64,000 bases of DNA, taken from contig NZ_BMJT01000005.1 in assembly GCF_014643595.1 (NCBI RefSeq), positions 186,001 through 250,000 of the forward strand, in the 5' to 3' direction. A model generated the notes under the pieces. It had not been told where the DNA came from. It ran no database searches and worked only from the letters and a program-made list of their open reading frames with translations. This document shows positions 16,657 to 25,584 of the stretch, in pieces. The DNA is from Lysinibacillus alkalisoli (GTDB lineage: Bacteria > Bacillota > Bacilli > Bacillales_A > Planococcaceae). Made by a program: the position numbers and the translations under genes. Positions within the stretch are counted from its first letter, which is position 1. Each line of letters opens with the position of its first letter.

Positions 16657-18476
16657 TGGCGAAAAAGAAAAAAGAAGAGGTTTTATTAAAACCTAAGCAA
16701 GAGCGACGATTATTGCCTTATGTCATTGACCCTTCGCATGTACGTACATTGTCTGACAGACGTGGCGATGATACTAAATTAACAACAGCAGAAGAAGATA
16801 TTCAACTATTAGGTATTCGTTACGAAGTAGCATTTGATGTGTTAACTAAATTTGATAAACAACAACTAATAGGAAGTGCTGTAGATATTTCTACCACAGG
16901 TATTTTAGTAAAATATGATGAAGTATGGAGTAATCTTGAAATAGGTAATACCTTAAAATTAAAATTTAAAATTCCGCCAGGTACAATGCCTGAGGGGTAT
17001 GAGTCAAAAGTTATTATTGAAGGCAAAGTAGTGCGTATGTTTGAAAAAGAAGATGGTTATTACATTGCGTATCAATTTGACTATCCTATCACACATTATT
17101 TAAAGCGTAAACGTTGGGGATATTCTATTGCTGTAGCTAGTTTATTTATGCTATTTGTAACATTTGTTGTTGTATTAATGCGTACAGAAAGTGTTATTTA
17201 CTTTAAATATAATAAATTTTTGTATGCATATAGTATTATTGCAGCCACTTTTTTACTTAGTCGCTATTTGTTTGGTGTATTGTACAAACCTGTGAAAGTT
17301 AATCCTAATTTTGAGCCAGGTGTCACTGTTATCATACCTTGCTTTAATGAAGAAGAGTGGATTCAACGTACAATATTAAGTTGTATGAATCAAAAGTATC
17401 CCATTGACCAATTAGAAGTAATTGTAGTAGATGATTGTTCAACAGATGCTAGTGTACAAAAAGCACAAGATATTATTGCAAGAATACATGCTGAGGGTGA
17501 GCGATTTAAAACTAAAGAACGTTTAAGTTTGCATGTTTTTGAGCAGAATAAAGGTAAACGAGAGGCTATGGTTAAAGGTGTCGAGCATGCTAAGCATGAT
17601 CTTGTAGTTTTTGTTGACTCAGATAGTTTTTTGGATCCTAATGCTATTCGTCAAATTGTACAACCATTCCAAGATACAAAAATGGGAGGAGTCGCAGGAC
17701 GTACAGATGTAGAAAATAAATTTACCAATGCATTAACGAAATTACAGACAGTACGTTATTATATCGCTTTTCGTATTATGAAGGCAGCCGAGTCATGGTT
17801 TGATAGTGTGACTTGTTTATCTGGGCCATTATCTTGTTATCGTAAAGATTTAATTATTAAAAATCAAGAAGCATGGTTAACACAAACATTTTTAGGGCAG
17901 CCTGCTACATTTGGTGATGATCGTAGCATGACAAACTATATTTTAAAAACTCACCGCACAAGTTATCAAGACACAGCGATTTGTACAACAGTTGTACCAT
18001 CAGATATGAGCGTTTTTTTGAAACAACAAATGCGTTGGAAGCGTTCTTGGTTGCGTGAATCATTGCGTGCTCTAGGTTTTATATTTAGAAAAGAACCTTT
18101 TATGGCATTGTTCTTCATTGTAGGCTTAATTGTTCCAATTGCAGCACCTATTATTGTCGTATACAACTTATTATATGTACCATTAGTACACCATGTATTT
18201 CCAACAACATTTTTATTAGGGCTACTATTAATGGCATTATTAATGAGCTTTGCACATCTCTTTTATAAAAAGAGTACATTATGGGCGTTTGGCATTATAT
18301 TTGTGTTGTACTATGAATTTATTTTGCTATGGCAAATGCCTGTTGCATGGGTGACATTTTGGAAGTCTACTTGGGGTACACGTGAGACCCCTCAAGATAT
18401 AGAGGCGCGTTTAAAAAAAGAGGAGCGACGCAAGAATCGAAAGTTTTTTAAAAGAAATGGACGTGATGAACAATGA
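16656..18476 (+). CDS. PilZ-domain GT2 membrane glycosyltransferase (exopolysaccharide synthase)
   Basis: Processive-type family-2 glycosyltransferase of 606 residues. An N-terminal PilZ-like domain (about 45-145) contains D77-I-S-T-T-G82, the DxSxxG half of the c-di-GMP site. The RxxxR half is incomplete, with only one clear Arg in LLGIRYEV. Two membrane segments follow (about 152-175 and 183-207), then the GT-A domain with VIIPCFNEEEW, VVDDCST, DSD (about 319-321), GDDR and Q457QMRW461 (the QxxRW acceptor motif). Three or four C-terminal membrane spans complete a BcsA/PgaC-like layout. The start is ATG 16656, overlapping the upstream TGA. It is likely to polymerise and export the glycan. 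Confidence 0.85.
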   Translation: MAKKKKEEVLLKPKQERRLLPYVIDPSHVRTLSDRRGDDTKLTTAEEDIQLLGIRYEVAFDVLTKFDKQQLIGSAVDISTTGILVKYDEVWSNLEIGNTLKLKFKIPPGTMPEGYESKVIIEGKVVRMFEKEDGYYIAYQFDYPITHYLKRKRWGYSIAVASLFMLFVTFVVVLMRTESVIYFKYNKFLYAYSIIAATFLLSRYLFGVLYKPVKVNPNFEPGVTVIIPCFNEEEWIQRTILSCMNQKYPIDQLEVIVVDDCSTDASVQKAQDIIARIHAEGERFKTKERLSLHVFEQNKGKREAMVKGVEHAKHDLVVFVDSDSFLDPNAIRQIVQPFQDTKMGGVAGRTDVENKFTNALTKLQTVRYYIAFRIMKAAESWFDSVTCLSGPLSCYRKDLIIKNQEAWLTQTFLGQPATFGDDRSMTNYILKTHRTSYQDTAICTTVVPSDMSVFLKQQMRWKRSWLRESLRALGFIFRKEPFMALFFIVGLIVPIAAPIIVVYNLLYVPLVHHVFPTTFLLGLLLMALLMSFAHLFYKKSTLWAFGIIFVLYYEFILLWQMPVAWVTFWKSTWGTRETPQDIEARLKKEERRKNRKFFKRNGRDEQ

Positions 18477-20221
18477 CGAAATCTACAGTTACGTTAAATG
18501 AAAAGAAAAAAAACAGACGTAAAGTGTATCGTGTCATTATTCAGCTCATCATTATTATGGCAGCTATTATCTTTTTTGCATCTAAAGTATTAAATTTAAA
18601 GCAATACGAAGAACCTGCTAAAGAAAAATGGATTAATCATGACGATTTCATTGCTATTTCATATTTTGGTGTAGGACGTATAGACTCACCTAAACTATTA
18701 TCAAAAGAGCGATTACAAGACCAATTAAATGTGTTACACAAGGCGGGGTATGAAACGGTCTCACAGCAAGATATTAAAAATTTTTATGATAAGTCACAGC
18801 CATTACCTGATAAAGCTTTATTCTTAAGTTTTGAAGATGGACGTAATGACTCTGCATTATTTTCACAGCCATTGCTAGAGAACTATAATTACAAGGCCTC
18901 AATGCTCACATATGCCAATCGTTTAGGTGATAAGGATCATAAATTCCTTCAACCTAAAGATTTAAAAGAAATGGAGAAAACAGGTTACTGGGAAATGGGG
19001 ACAAATGGTTATCGTTTAAGTTACATTAATATTGTGACAGATAAAAAACGTTATCTAGGTGAAAAGGCAGAAAAGGAAATTCCAAATAAGATGGCAATCG
19101 AATATTATAATCACTATTTAATGGATTTTATTCGAGATAAAGATATGATACCTAAAGAAAATTATGATGAAATGGCACAACGCATTACAAAAGACTACGA
19201 TTTAATGCAAAAAGAGTACAAAGAGCAAATGGACGAAGTGCCACAACTCTATATGATTATGCATGCTAATACGATGTATAATTCCATGCATGAACTTGTA
19301 GAAAAAGTAAATGATAAGAATATTAAACGTTTATTTAGCTTGCATTTTAATCGTGATGGTTATGCAAAGAATACGAAAAGAACATCTCCATACAATTTAA
19401 CACGATTACAAGTAAATCCAAGTTGGTCGATGAATCAATTTATTATGCGTGTGAATGATGGGCTTAAGCATAAGATTGAATATGAGCATGGAGATATTGA
19501 GCAGTATAAGCAGTGGCAAGAGAAAAATGGTGTGGCACAATTTGATGGGAACCAAGTTATTTTAACAACAAAACCAAACAAGGTAGGCAGTCTTACTTGG
19601 AAGGAAGAAAAACTAAAAGATGTACAAATTGAAGCCACAGTAAAAGGGAAAGTGATGGGTGAACAATCTATTATCTTACGTCAACAAAATGATGATGAGT
19701 ATATTCGTGTAGCTATAAAGAATAATAAATTACAGATCTATGAGAGTGTGCAAGCTAAAGAGCGATTATTAAAGGAAGAAAAATTAAATAAAATAAAATG
19801 GCAAGGTGAAGATTACGCTTTCTCAAAAGCACGTACGTATTCACAAATCGAAACTTTACAAGGATCATCTATTGATAAAGACGAGTATCCAAGTGGTATT
19901 GATGGTAGTCGTAAATTAAGTATCACATTACAAGGTGAAAGTTTGAGTGTGAAAGTAGATGATTTATCGCCTTTGACAACACTAGTAACAGTCCAAGATG
20001 CAGGTCAGATTAGATTAAGTGCAGCGCCTTACCAGAAGAAAACAGCCAAAGAAACAAAACATGAAGAAAAATTAATTTATGATGGTGTGTTTGAAGATTT
20101 GGTAATTAAAAGTAAGGAACAAGAAAAATATACGATGAAGTATTCAGGTACAGATTTAATAACGAACGAAATAAAAAAGGCTTGGAATGGTACTTTAACA
20201 AAAATAATGGAGTGGTTTTAA
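18473..20221 (+). CDS. Membrane-anchored NodB-like protein with C-terminal beta-rich domain
   Basis: A 582-residue protein with a basic N-terminus and one membrane anchor (about 20-40), so the body is outside the cell. A degenerate polysaccharide-deacetylase domain follows: LSFEDGR carries Glu121-Asp122 in place of the Asp pair, and the expected HSxxH region reads MGTNGYRL, lacking the metal His residues. From about residue 345 a beta-rich region (VILTTKPNKVG, IEATVKGKVMGEQSIILR, YIRVAIKNNKLQIY) resembles a concanavalin-like sugar-binding fold. It overlaps the synthase gene by four bases (ATGA). A role in binding or guiding the polymer is inferred; enzymatic deacetylation is doubtful. Confidence 0.7.
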   Translation: MTKSTVTLNEKKKNRRKVYRVIIQLIIIMAAIIFFASKVLNLKQYEEPAKEKWINHDDFIAISYFGVGRIDSPKLLSKERLQDQLNVLHKAGYETVSQQDIKNFYDKSQPLPDKALFLSFEDGRNDSALFSQPLLENYNYKASMLTYANRLGDKDHKFLQPKDLKEMEKTGYWEMGTNGYRLSYINIVTDKKRYLGEKAEKEIPNKMAIEYYNHYLMDFIRDKDMIPKENYDEMAQRITKDYDLMQKEYKEQMDEVPQLYMIMHANTMYNSMHELVEKVNDKNIKRLFSLHFNRDGYAKNTKRTSPYNLTRLQVNPSWSMNQFIMRVNDGLKHKIEYEHGDIEQYKQWQEKNGVAQFDGNQVILTTKPNKVGSLTWKEEKLKDVQIEATVKGKVMGEQSIILRQQNDDEYIRVAIKNNKLQIYESVQAKERLLKEEKLNKIKWQGEDYAFSKARTYSQIETLQGSSIDKDEYPSGIDGSRKLSITLQGESLSVKVDDLSPLTTLVTVQDAGQIRLSAAPYQKKTAKETKHEEKLIYDGVFEDLVIKSKEQEKYTMKYSGTDLITNEIKKAWNGTLTKIMEWF

Positions 20222-21238
20222 ATGAAACGATTTGGCTTCATTCTTATGATAAGCTCATTACTTTTTTGTGTATCATGTATGAGCTTTGAGGAGTCAGCTA
20301 CTCAAAACGTCAGTGCAAAGACATCTCAGTTATCAGCATGGGTAGTGGACTGGGATTATGAAAAAAGCTATACAGAAGCTATGCAAATGAATCAATTAAG
20401 TAGTATACAATTATTTGGTTTGTATTTTGATCATAAAAATAAATTTTATGAAACCGAAGATTTTAAACATTTAAAAAAACGTGCCTTTGAAGATCAAATG
20501 CAACAGGTATCTTTATACCTTACCGTTATTAATGACCGTTTTTTACCGAATGGTGAAGCAGTTCAAAAAGATTCAGCTATTGTATCTACAATTGTTAAAA
20601 CGAAAAAAACAAGAATGGCTTACATTCAACAACTTGTTGATATTGCAATAGAACAAAATTATGCAGGTATTGAAATTGACTTTGAAAAAGTAAAAGATAG
20701 TGACTCACACAAACTAAAACTCTTTTATCGTGACTTATATAAGAAACTACAAGAACATAATAAAGCATTACGTATTGTACTAGAACCATCAACGATATCA
20801 AAACAAAAAGACTATGTGAAAGGGCCTGAATATGTCATTATGGCATATAATTTGTATGGTTATCATAGTGGACCAGGCCCAAAAGCAGATTATGAATTTA
20901 TTGAAAAATTAATGAAAGATAGCAATCATATACCTGGTAAAGTTACTGTTGCATTTGCTACAGGAGGATTTGATTGGTCGCAAGGTGAAATAACAGGTAT
21001 TACAGAGCAAGAAGCGATTAATAGAACAGGTAAACATAAAGTAACTCGTGATGCCAAAAGTGGTGCTTTACACTTTACTTACAAAGACGAGTATAATAAC
21101 AATCATGAAATATGGTATGCGGATGAGGAAACGTTAAAGGGCTGGATGTTACATGCTAAGCAATTAGAAGCTGTTAATATTGCCATTTGGCGCACTGGTG
21201 GTTTAAGTGAAAGCACATTGAAAAACATCACAAAATGA
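20222..21238 (+). CDS. GH18-like lipoprotein, putative glycoside hydrolase
   Basis: Predicted lipoprotein of 338 residues; Cys19 follows an imperfect lipobox (CVSC). The body looks like a TIM-barrel of the GH18 type. GIEIDFEKV (Asp153, Glu155) corresponds to DGIDIDWE, keeping the last Asp and the acid/base Glu but not the first two Asp. VIMAYNLYGYHSGPG fits the strand containing the family's MxYD-like block. It begins at the base after the preceding stop codon. Likely to trim or process the operon's polysaccharide; substrate unknown. Last gene before a strong terminator. Confidence 0.7.
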   Translation: MKRFGFILMISSLLFCVSCMSFEESATQNVSAKTSQLSAWVVDWDYEKSYTEAMQMNQLSSIQLFGLYFDHKNKFYETEDFKHLKKRAFEDQMQQVSLYLTVINDRFLPNGEAVQKDSAIVSTIVKTKKTRMAYIQQLVDIAIEQNYAGIEIDFEKVKDSDSHKLKLFYRDLYKKLQEHNKALRIVLEPSTISKQKDYVKGPEYVIMAYNLYGYHSGPGPKADYEFIEKLMKDSNHIPGKVTVAFATGGFDWSQGEITGITEQEAINRTGKHKVTRDAKSGALHFTYKDEYNNNHEIWYADEETLKGWMLHAKQLEAVNIAIWRTGGLSESTLKNITK

Positions 21239-21249
21239 TATTGGCAGGG

Positions 21250-21289
21250 GCGTAAATCATACGTAAATCGCGTATGGTTTACGCTTTTT
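21250..21289 (+). terminator. Terminator of the exopolysaccharide operon
   Basis: GCGTAAATCATACG pairs with CGTATGGTTTACGC (one T-G wobble) around TAAATCG and is followed by TTTTT. Confidence 0.9.
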
Positions 21290-21400
21290 ATATTGTGAGA
21301 AAATAAAGACTTTTTAAATAGACTAGGATCTATGGGAGAAGTATGGTAAATTACTACTTACAGTTTATGTACAGTTGTTTTTTTCGGGAGGACATTTAAA

Positions 21401-22555
21401 GTGAAGAAGATTGGCTTACTCGGTCGTATTATTATAGCGATTGCATTAGCAGCAGCATTAGGCACATTTATGCCAGTATTTATTGTACGATTATTTGCGA
21501 CCTTCAATAGTATTTTTGGTCAATTTATTGGCTTTGCGGTGCCATTAATTATTATTGCATTTATTGCACCAGGCATTGCTGAGTTAGGTAAAGGAGCTGG
21601 CCGATTATTAGGGATATCCACGCTACTCGCTTATATATCTACTATTGTGGCAGGTTTCTTAGCCTATTTTGCAGCAAGTACTTTTTTACCACGCTTTTTT
21701 GAAGGGACAAATGAAAAAGTAGCTGAACCTGGTGAAGGGTTAGTTACAGCATTTTTTGATTTTGGTATTGAACCTTTAATGGGTGTGATGACCGCTTTAG
21801 TATTTGCTTTTGTTATTGGTATTGGCATGGCAGCAATCAAAGGAGATGTTATGCAGCGTGGCTTTAATGAGTTAAAAGAGATTGTAGAGAAAATTATCTC
21901 AGTTGTCATAATTCCATTATTGCCTATTCATATTTTCGGCATCTTTTTAAATATGACATATGCGGGTGAAGTAGCGCGTATTTTATCGATATTTGCTGTT
22001 GTATTTGTTTTAATTATTTTATTACATTGGTTGATGTTATCAGCGCAATATACAGTGGCTGGTGTAATGACAAAACGCAATCCCCTTTTATTGCTTAAAA
22101 CGATGTTACCTGCTTATTTTACAGCGATTGGAACACAGTCGTCAGCGGCAGCAATCCCTGTAACTTTACAACAAGCGAAAGAAGCAGGTGCAAGTGATAA
22201 AGTAGCAGGTTTTACAGTGCCATTATTTGCAACGATTCATTTATCAGGTAGTATGATTACGTTAGTGACATGTTCGATTGGTGTTTTAATGATGAATGAT
22301 TTACCGATTACGCTAGGCGTGTATACTCAATTTATTTTTATGCTAGCTGTCACAATGATCGCCGCACCAGGCGTACCAGGTGGTGCAGTAATGGCAGCGC
22401 TAGGTGTATTAGGTAGCATATTAGGTTTTGACGAAACGATATTAGCTTTAATGATGGCTCTTTATTTAGCACAAGATAGTTTTGGTACTGCCACAAATGT
22501 AACAGGTGATGGTGCATTAACATTAATAGTAGATCGTATTGCTAAGAAGGCGTAA
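21401..22555 (+). CDS. Dicarboxylate/amino acid:cation symporter (DAACS family)
   Basis: Sodium- or proton-coupled uptake carrier of 384 residues with about eight membrane helices. The family landmarks are GTQSSAAAIPVTL (the Ser-rich hairpin loop), AAPGVPGGAVMA, and DSFGTATNVTGDGA near the C-terminus (the DxxxTxxNVxGD substrate motif). The usual Arg of this last motif is absent (FGT instead of xRT), which in characterised members influences whether acidic or neutral substrates are carried. GTG start with GGGAGG upstream. It is convergent with gltC, so glutamate or a related compound is a reasonable but unproven substrate. Confidence 0.85.
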   Translation: MKKIGLLGRIIIAIALAAALGTFMPVFIVRLFATFNSIFGQFIGFAVPLIIIAFIAPGIAELGKGAGRLLGISTLLAYISTIVAGFLAYFAASTFLPRFFEGTNEKVAEPGEGLVTAFFDFGIEPLMGVMTALVFAFVIGIGMAAIKGDVMQRGFNELKEIVEKIISVVIIPLLPIHIFGIFLNMTYAGEVARILSIFAVVFVLIILLHWLMLSAQYTVAGVMTKRNPLLLLKTMLPAYFTAIGTQSSAAAIPVTLQQAKEAGASDKVAGFTVPLFATIHLSGSMITLVTCSIGVLMMNDLPITLGVYTQFIFMLAVTMIAAPGVPGGAVMAALGVLGSILGFDETILALMMALYLAQDSFGTATNVTGDGALTLIVDRIAKKA

Positions 22556-22566
22556 TCTGTAAATAT

Positions 22567-22723
22567 AAAAAGAGGCTGGGACATAACTCAATGTTGAGGA
22601 GAAATATAAAATTTAAGTAATAATTTTTCGGCTAAATGAATCACTTAATGTACTTGAAAGCAAAAAATGTGAGGCGATTTTAAAAATCGCCTCACATTTT
22701 TTCTTTTGTCCTAGCTTCTTTTT
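22567..22723. repeat. Nested inverted-repeat element between the symporter and gltC
   Basis: Outer arms: a 20-base arm containing AGAGGCTGGGACATAA (22567-22586) pairs with TTTTGTCCTAGCTTCTTTTT (22704-22723) with a few wobbles or mismatches. An inner perfect hairpin lies at 22662-22702. The GGCTGGGACA core recalls intergenic hairpin elements I remember from other Firmicutes (for example staphylococci). No coding region is visible inside. Confidence 0.5.
22662..22702. terminator. Bidirectional terminator between the symporter and gltC
   Basis: AAAAAATGTGAGGCGATTTT pairs with AAAATCGCCTCACATTTTTT, an almost loopless perfect stem flanked by A and T tracts. It can end both convergent transcripts. 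Confidence 0.9.
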
Positions 22724-22767
22724 TGCTTTAGAAAGAACGGCATAATAAAGGTAGCATATTTGCTATT

Positions 22768-23670
22768 TTAGCGTCTAAATTGGGCAAGGTGTGTAAAGAA
22801 TTCTTGGACAAATTGTAAGAACACTTGCTCTGACGGGGCTAACTCCCGATTATTAGGTGCAATAATACCAACAGAGCGCTCAATAATAGGCTGGGTAATA
22901 TTTAATTTACTCGTTAGTGGGTCATTGCCAACAATTGAACTCTCAGGGAGCAATGTAACGCCCATACCTGCAGCAACAATGCCTTTTAAGGCATCTAAAT
23001 CTTCACCTTCTGAAGTAATATTAGGTATAAAGCCAGCTTGTTTACAACTATCCGTAGCTAGTTGTCTTAAAACATAACCTTCTGGAAATAATACAAAGTC
23101 CTCATTATGCAGAGCCATTAAAGGGATTTGCTTATTTTTGGCTAAAGAATGCTGAGACGATACTAAAGCACAAATTTTTTCGCTAAAGAGTACAGTGGAA
23201 GCAATATCAGGTTCGTGTTTTGGTAGTGGGCCTAAAAAAGCTAAGTTGAGCTCTCGATTTTTCACAGCATCAATTAAAAATTTATAAGAGCCTTGGCGTA
23301 ATTGAAATGTAATGTCTGGATATTGTTTTTTAAAAGCAGAGATGACACTTGGCATCACATTGCTAGCCAAACTAGTTGGGAAACCAACTTTAATAGCACC
23401 TTGCGTGGGGTCTAAAAATTCATCCACTTGCTTTACGGCAACATCAATAGCTTTTAGTGCATGGACAGCATGTTCATAAAATATTTTGCCAATCACCGTA
23501 AGACGGACATTACGCCCTACCCTCTCTAATAAAGCTGCACCTAACTCAGCCTCTAAATTTGCGATTTGTCGACTAACAGCAGACTGCGCTACTTGAAGTG
23601 CTGTAGCCGCATCTGAAATATGCTCACGCTCAGCCACAGCTACAAAGTAACGCAATTGACGTAACTCCAT
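22768..23670 (-). CDS. gltC: LysR-family regulator GltC
   Basis: Transcription regulator of 300 residues that aligns throughout with B. subtilis GltC as I recall it: MELRQLRYFVAVAEREHIS, AQSAVSRQIANLEAEL, VGFPTSLAS, FQLRQGSYKFLI, FVLFPEGYVLRQ, EGEDLDALKG and GMGVTLLPES. An N-terminal winged helix-turn-helix is followed by a periplasmic-binding-like effector domain. GltC activates glutamate synthase (gltAB) in response to the 2-oxoglutarate/glutamate balance. gltAB is not next to it here. The neighbours are a DAACS symporter (convergent) and an ABC operon upstream on the same strand. Confidence 0.9.
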   Translation of the reverse strand: MELRQLRYFVAVAEREHISDAATALQVAQSAVSRQIANLEAELGAALLERVGRNVRLTVIGKIFYEHAVHALKAIDVAVKQVDEFLDPTQGAIKVGFPTSLASNVMPSVISAFKKQYPDITFQLRQGSYKFLIDAVKNRELNLAFLGPLPKHEPDIASTVLFSEKICALVSSQHSLAKNKQIPLMALHNEDFVLFPEGYVLRQLATDSCKQAGFIPNITSEGEDLDALKGIVAAGMGVTLLPESSIVGNDPLTSKLNITQPIIERSVGIIAPNNRELAPSEQVFLQFVQEFFTHLAQFRR

Positions 23671-23724
23671 ACTTTCACCTCTTTACTATTATCGTAAAAG
23701 GAAAGAAGGATTTTGTCGAATCAT

Positions 23725-24681
23725 TTATGCTGTTACATCACGCTTGATAAAGTCAAAGAAGCTAATAGCGATAAAGATAGCACCCGTAATAAGTAAAATC
23801 ATTACAGAAAAAGTGGTACTTGTATCAACTAAAGGGTTACGTACATCAAGATGCGCTAACCAAATAAATTTAGCAAAACTATATTTTGAAATAAAGAGCA
23901 TGATCGTAGTGCCAATGAAGGTGATAAACATTGTAATACCAATAGCAAGTGCACTAGAACGAAAGACACTACCTAATAAGAAAGCTAATAATGTAGACAT
24001 GATAACACTAATATAAGCATAGGCGGTATTGAGTAATGCTGTTGTCCAAGGATTTGTCTTTACTACCTCATCATCTACAACCGCTAACATAGCACCGTCA
24101 CTTGACGAAAAGAAAGCATAAGCACAAATGACAACAGTCACAAAAGAAATAACACTTAAAAATATACTATATAAAAAAGTGATGCTTAATTTAGCTAATA
24201 AAATTTTAGCGCGGCTAACAGGGCGTGTTAAAAGCATCTTGATGGTGCCTTGTGTAAATTCACTTGATACAATGCCACCTGCGACAATCGCCGTAAATAA
24301 TAAAATCATCATTGTCATAGAAGCGTTCGTATCTAAGAAGCTTTCTGTTGTCATTGTTGTGGTTGGAGGAGCAACGTCGTGATCTAAGCGATATTGTGCA
24401 ACCATAATGCTGTCTTGTATTTCTTTGTTATGTGGTTCTTCATTTAAATTGGCTTTTAAAGCGACTAAGTCTTCCTGAACGCGTTCACGCCAATCTCCAG
24501 TATCTTTTTCTGTTGTTGTTACTGTGACGCCATTAGCATCAGGTTGTGAGGCGGGCATATTATTTAAGCCTCTAGACAATGCAGCCACAGCTACAATACT
24601 TAAAATTAAAATACATGTCATAATCCATGTTGATTTTTTGCGCCAGATTTTCATCCATTCATTTCTCATTAAATTAAACAA
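23725..24681 (-). CDS. ABC-2 type transporter permease
   Basis: Membrane component of about 318 residues. It has an N-terminal span (about 15-40), an extracytoplasmic loop of about 80 residues, then five or more helices. LFTAIVAGGIVSSEFTQGTIKMLLTRPVSRAKILLAKL is the signature region of bacitracin/Nat-type ABC-2 permeases (here about residues 130-168). A TTG start at 24681 sits eight bases after GGAGG; the GTG three codons upstream would overlap that site. It overlaps no other gene but begins directly after the ATPase stop, so it is the probable partner of that ATPase. Confidence 0.8.
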   Translation of the reverse strand: MFNLMRNEWMKIWRKKSTWIMTCILILSIVAVAALSRGLNNMPASQPDANGVTVTTTEKDTGDWRERVQEDLVALKANLNEEPHNKEIQDSIMVAQYRLDHDVAPPTTTMTTESFLDTNASMTMMILLFTAIVAGGIVSSEFTQGTIKMLLTRPVSRAKILLAKLSITFLYSIFLSVISFVTVVICAYAFFSSSDGAMLAVVDDEVVKTNPWTTALLNTAYAYISVIMSTLLAFLLGSVFRSSALAIGITMFITFIGTTIMLFISKYSFAKFIWLAHLDVRNPLVDTSTTFSVMILLITGAIFIAISFFDFIKRDVTA

Positions 24682-25573
24682 TTGCGCCACCTCCTGTTAA
24701 TGCTAAAAACTCATCTTCTAATGTTGTGTGTTGCATACTAATGCTATAAATCGCTATACCTTTAGCAACGAGGTTAGCTATTAATGTTGGCACCTCTTGT
24801 TTTGTAATCGCTAAAATGTATTGGTCATTTACTTTTGTGAACTCAATCTGTAAATCATGCAGTGCTGTGTCAGCATCAACGGCTTCAAGCACATAATGTG
24901 TAGCAGTCTCTTGCTGTTGTAACTCACGAATATCAATGATTTTTCCCGCTTGAATAACAGCAATGCGGTCACACATTAATTCCATCTCAGCTAATAAATG
25001 GCTAGAAACAAGTATGGCAACACCTTCTTGCTCTGCAATGAAGCGTAAATAATTACGGAACTCATGAATTCCAGCGGGGTCTAAACCATTCGTTGGCTCA
25101 TCTAAAATAAGGAAATTAGGACGATGTAATAATGCTTGGGCCAAACCTAAGCGTTGACGCATACCTAACGAATAGGTACTCACTTTTTCGTGAATGCGAT
25201 TTTCTAAACCCATTTGTTGAATGACTTCATCAATGCGTTCTTTTGTGATGTTTTTATGCATACGTGCAAAGTGCTCTAGGTTTTTATAGCCACTTAAAAA
25301 TTTGTACATTTCAGGATTTTCAACAATAACGCCAACTTGACTAATTGCCTCCTCGTACTGGCGATTTAAATCATGCCCATTAATGATGATGTCACCACTT
25401 GTTGGTTTCATTAATCCTACAATCATACGAATAGTGGTTGTCTTACCAGCGCCATTAGGCCCTAAAAAACCTGTTATAGTGCCAGGATATAAATCAAGAT
25501 TAACGTTGTCGATAATTTTCTTGTTTTTAATTGTTTTAGATAAGTTTTTTAATTGAACGATAGGTTCTGTCAT
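24674..25573 (-). CDS. ABC transporter ATP-binding protein (BcrA/PmtC-like)
   Basis: ATPase of 299 residues. Walker A is GPNGAGKTT, the signature is YSLGMRQRLGLAQAL, Walker B is FLILDEPTNGLDP, and the switch His lies in VSSHLLAEME. A C-terminal regulatory extension of about 80 residues is typical of bacitracin-type exporters. The start is the ATG at 25573 after AGGAGG; an upstream GTG would overlap the preceding gene. Probable partner of the downstream ABC-2 permease in an export system for peptides, antimicrobials or toxins. Confidence 0.85.
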   Translation of the reverse strand: MTEPIVQLKNLSKTIKNKKIIDNVNLDLYPGTITGFLGPNGAGKTTTIRMIVGLMKPTSGDIIINGHDLNRQYEEAISQVGVIVENPEMYKFLSGYKNLEHFARMHKNITKERIDEVIQQMGLENRIHEKVSTYSLGMRQRLGLAQALLHRPNFLILDEPTNGLDPAGIHEFRNYLRFIAEQEGVAILVSSHLLAEMELMCDRIAVIQAGKIIDIRELQQQETATHYVLEAVDADTALHDLQIEFTKVNDQYILAITKQEVPTLIANLVAKGIAIYSISMQHTTLEDEFLALTGGGAIV

Positions 25574-25584
25574 CGTATTTCCTC

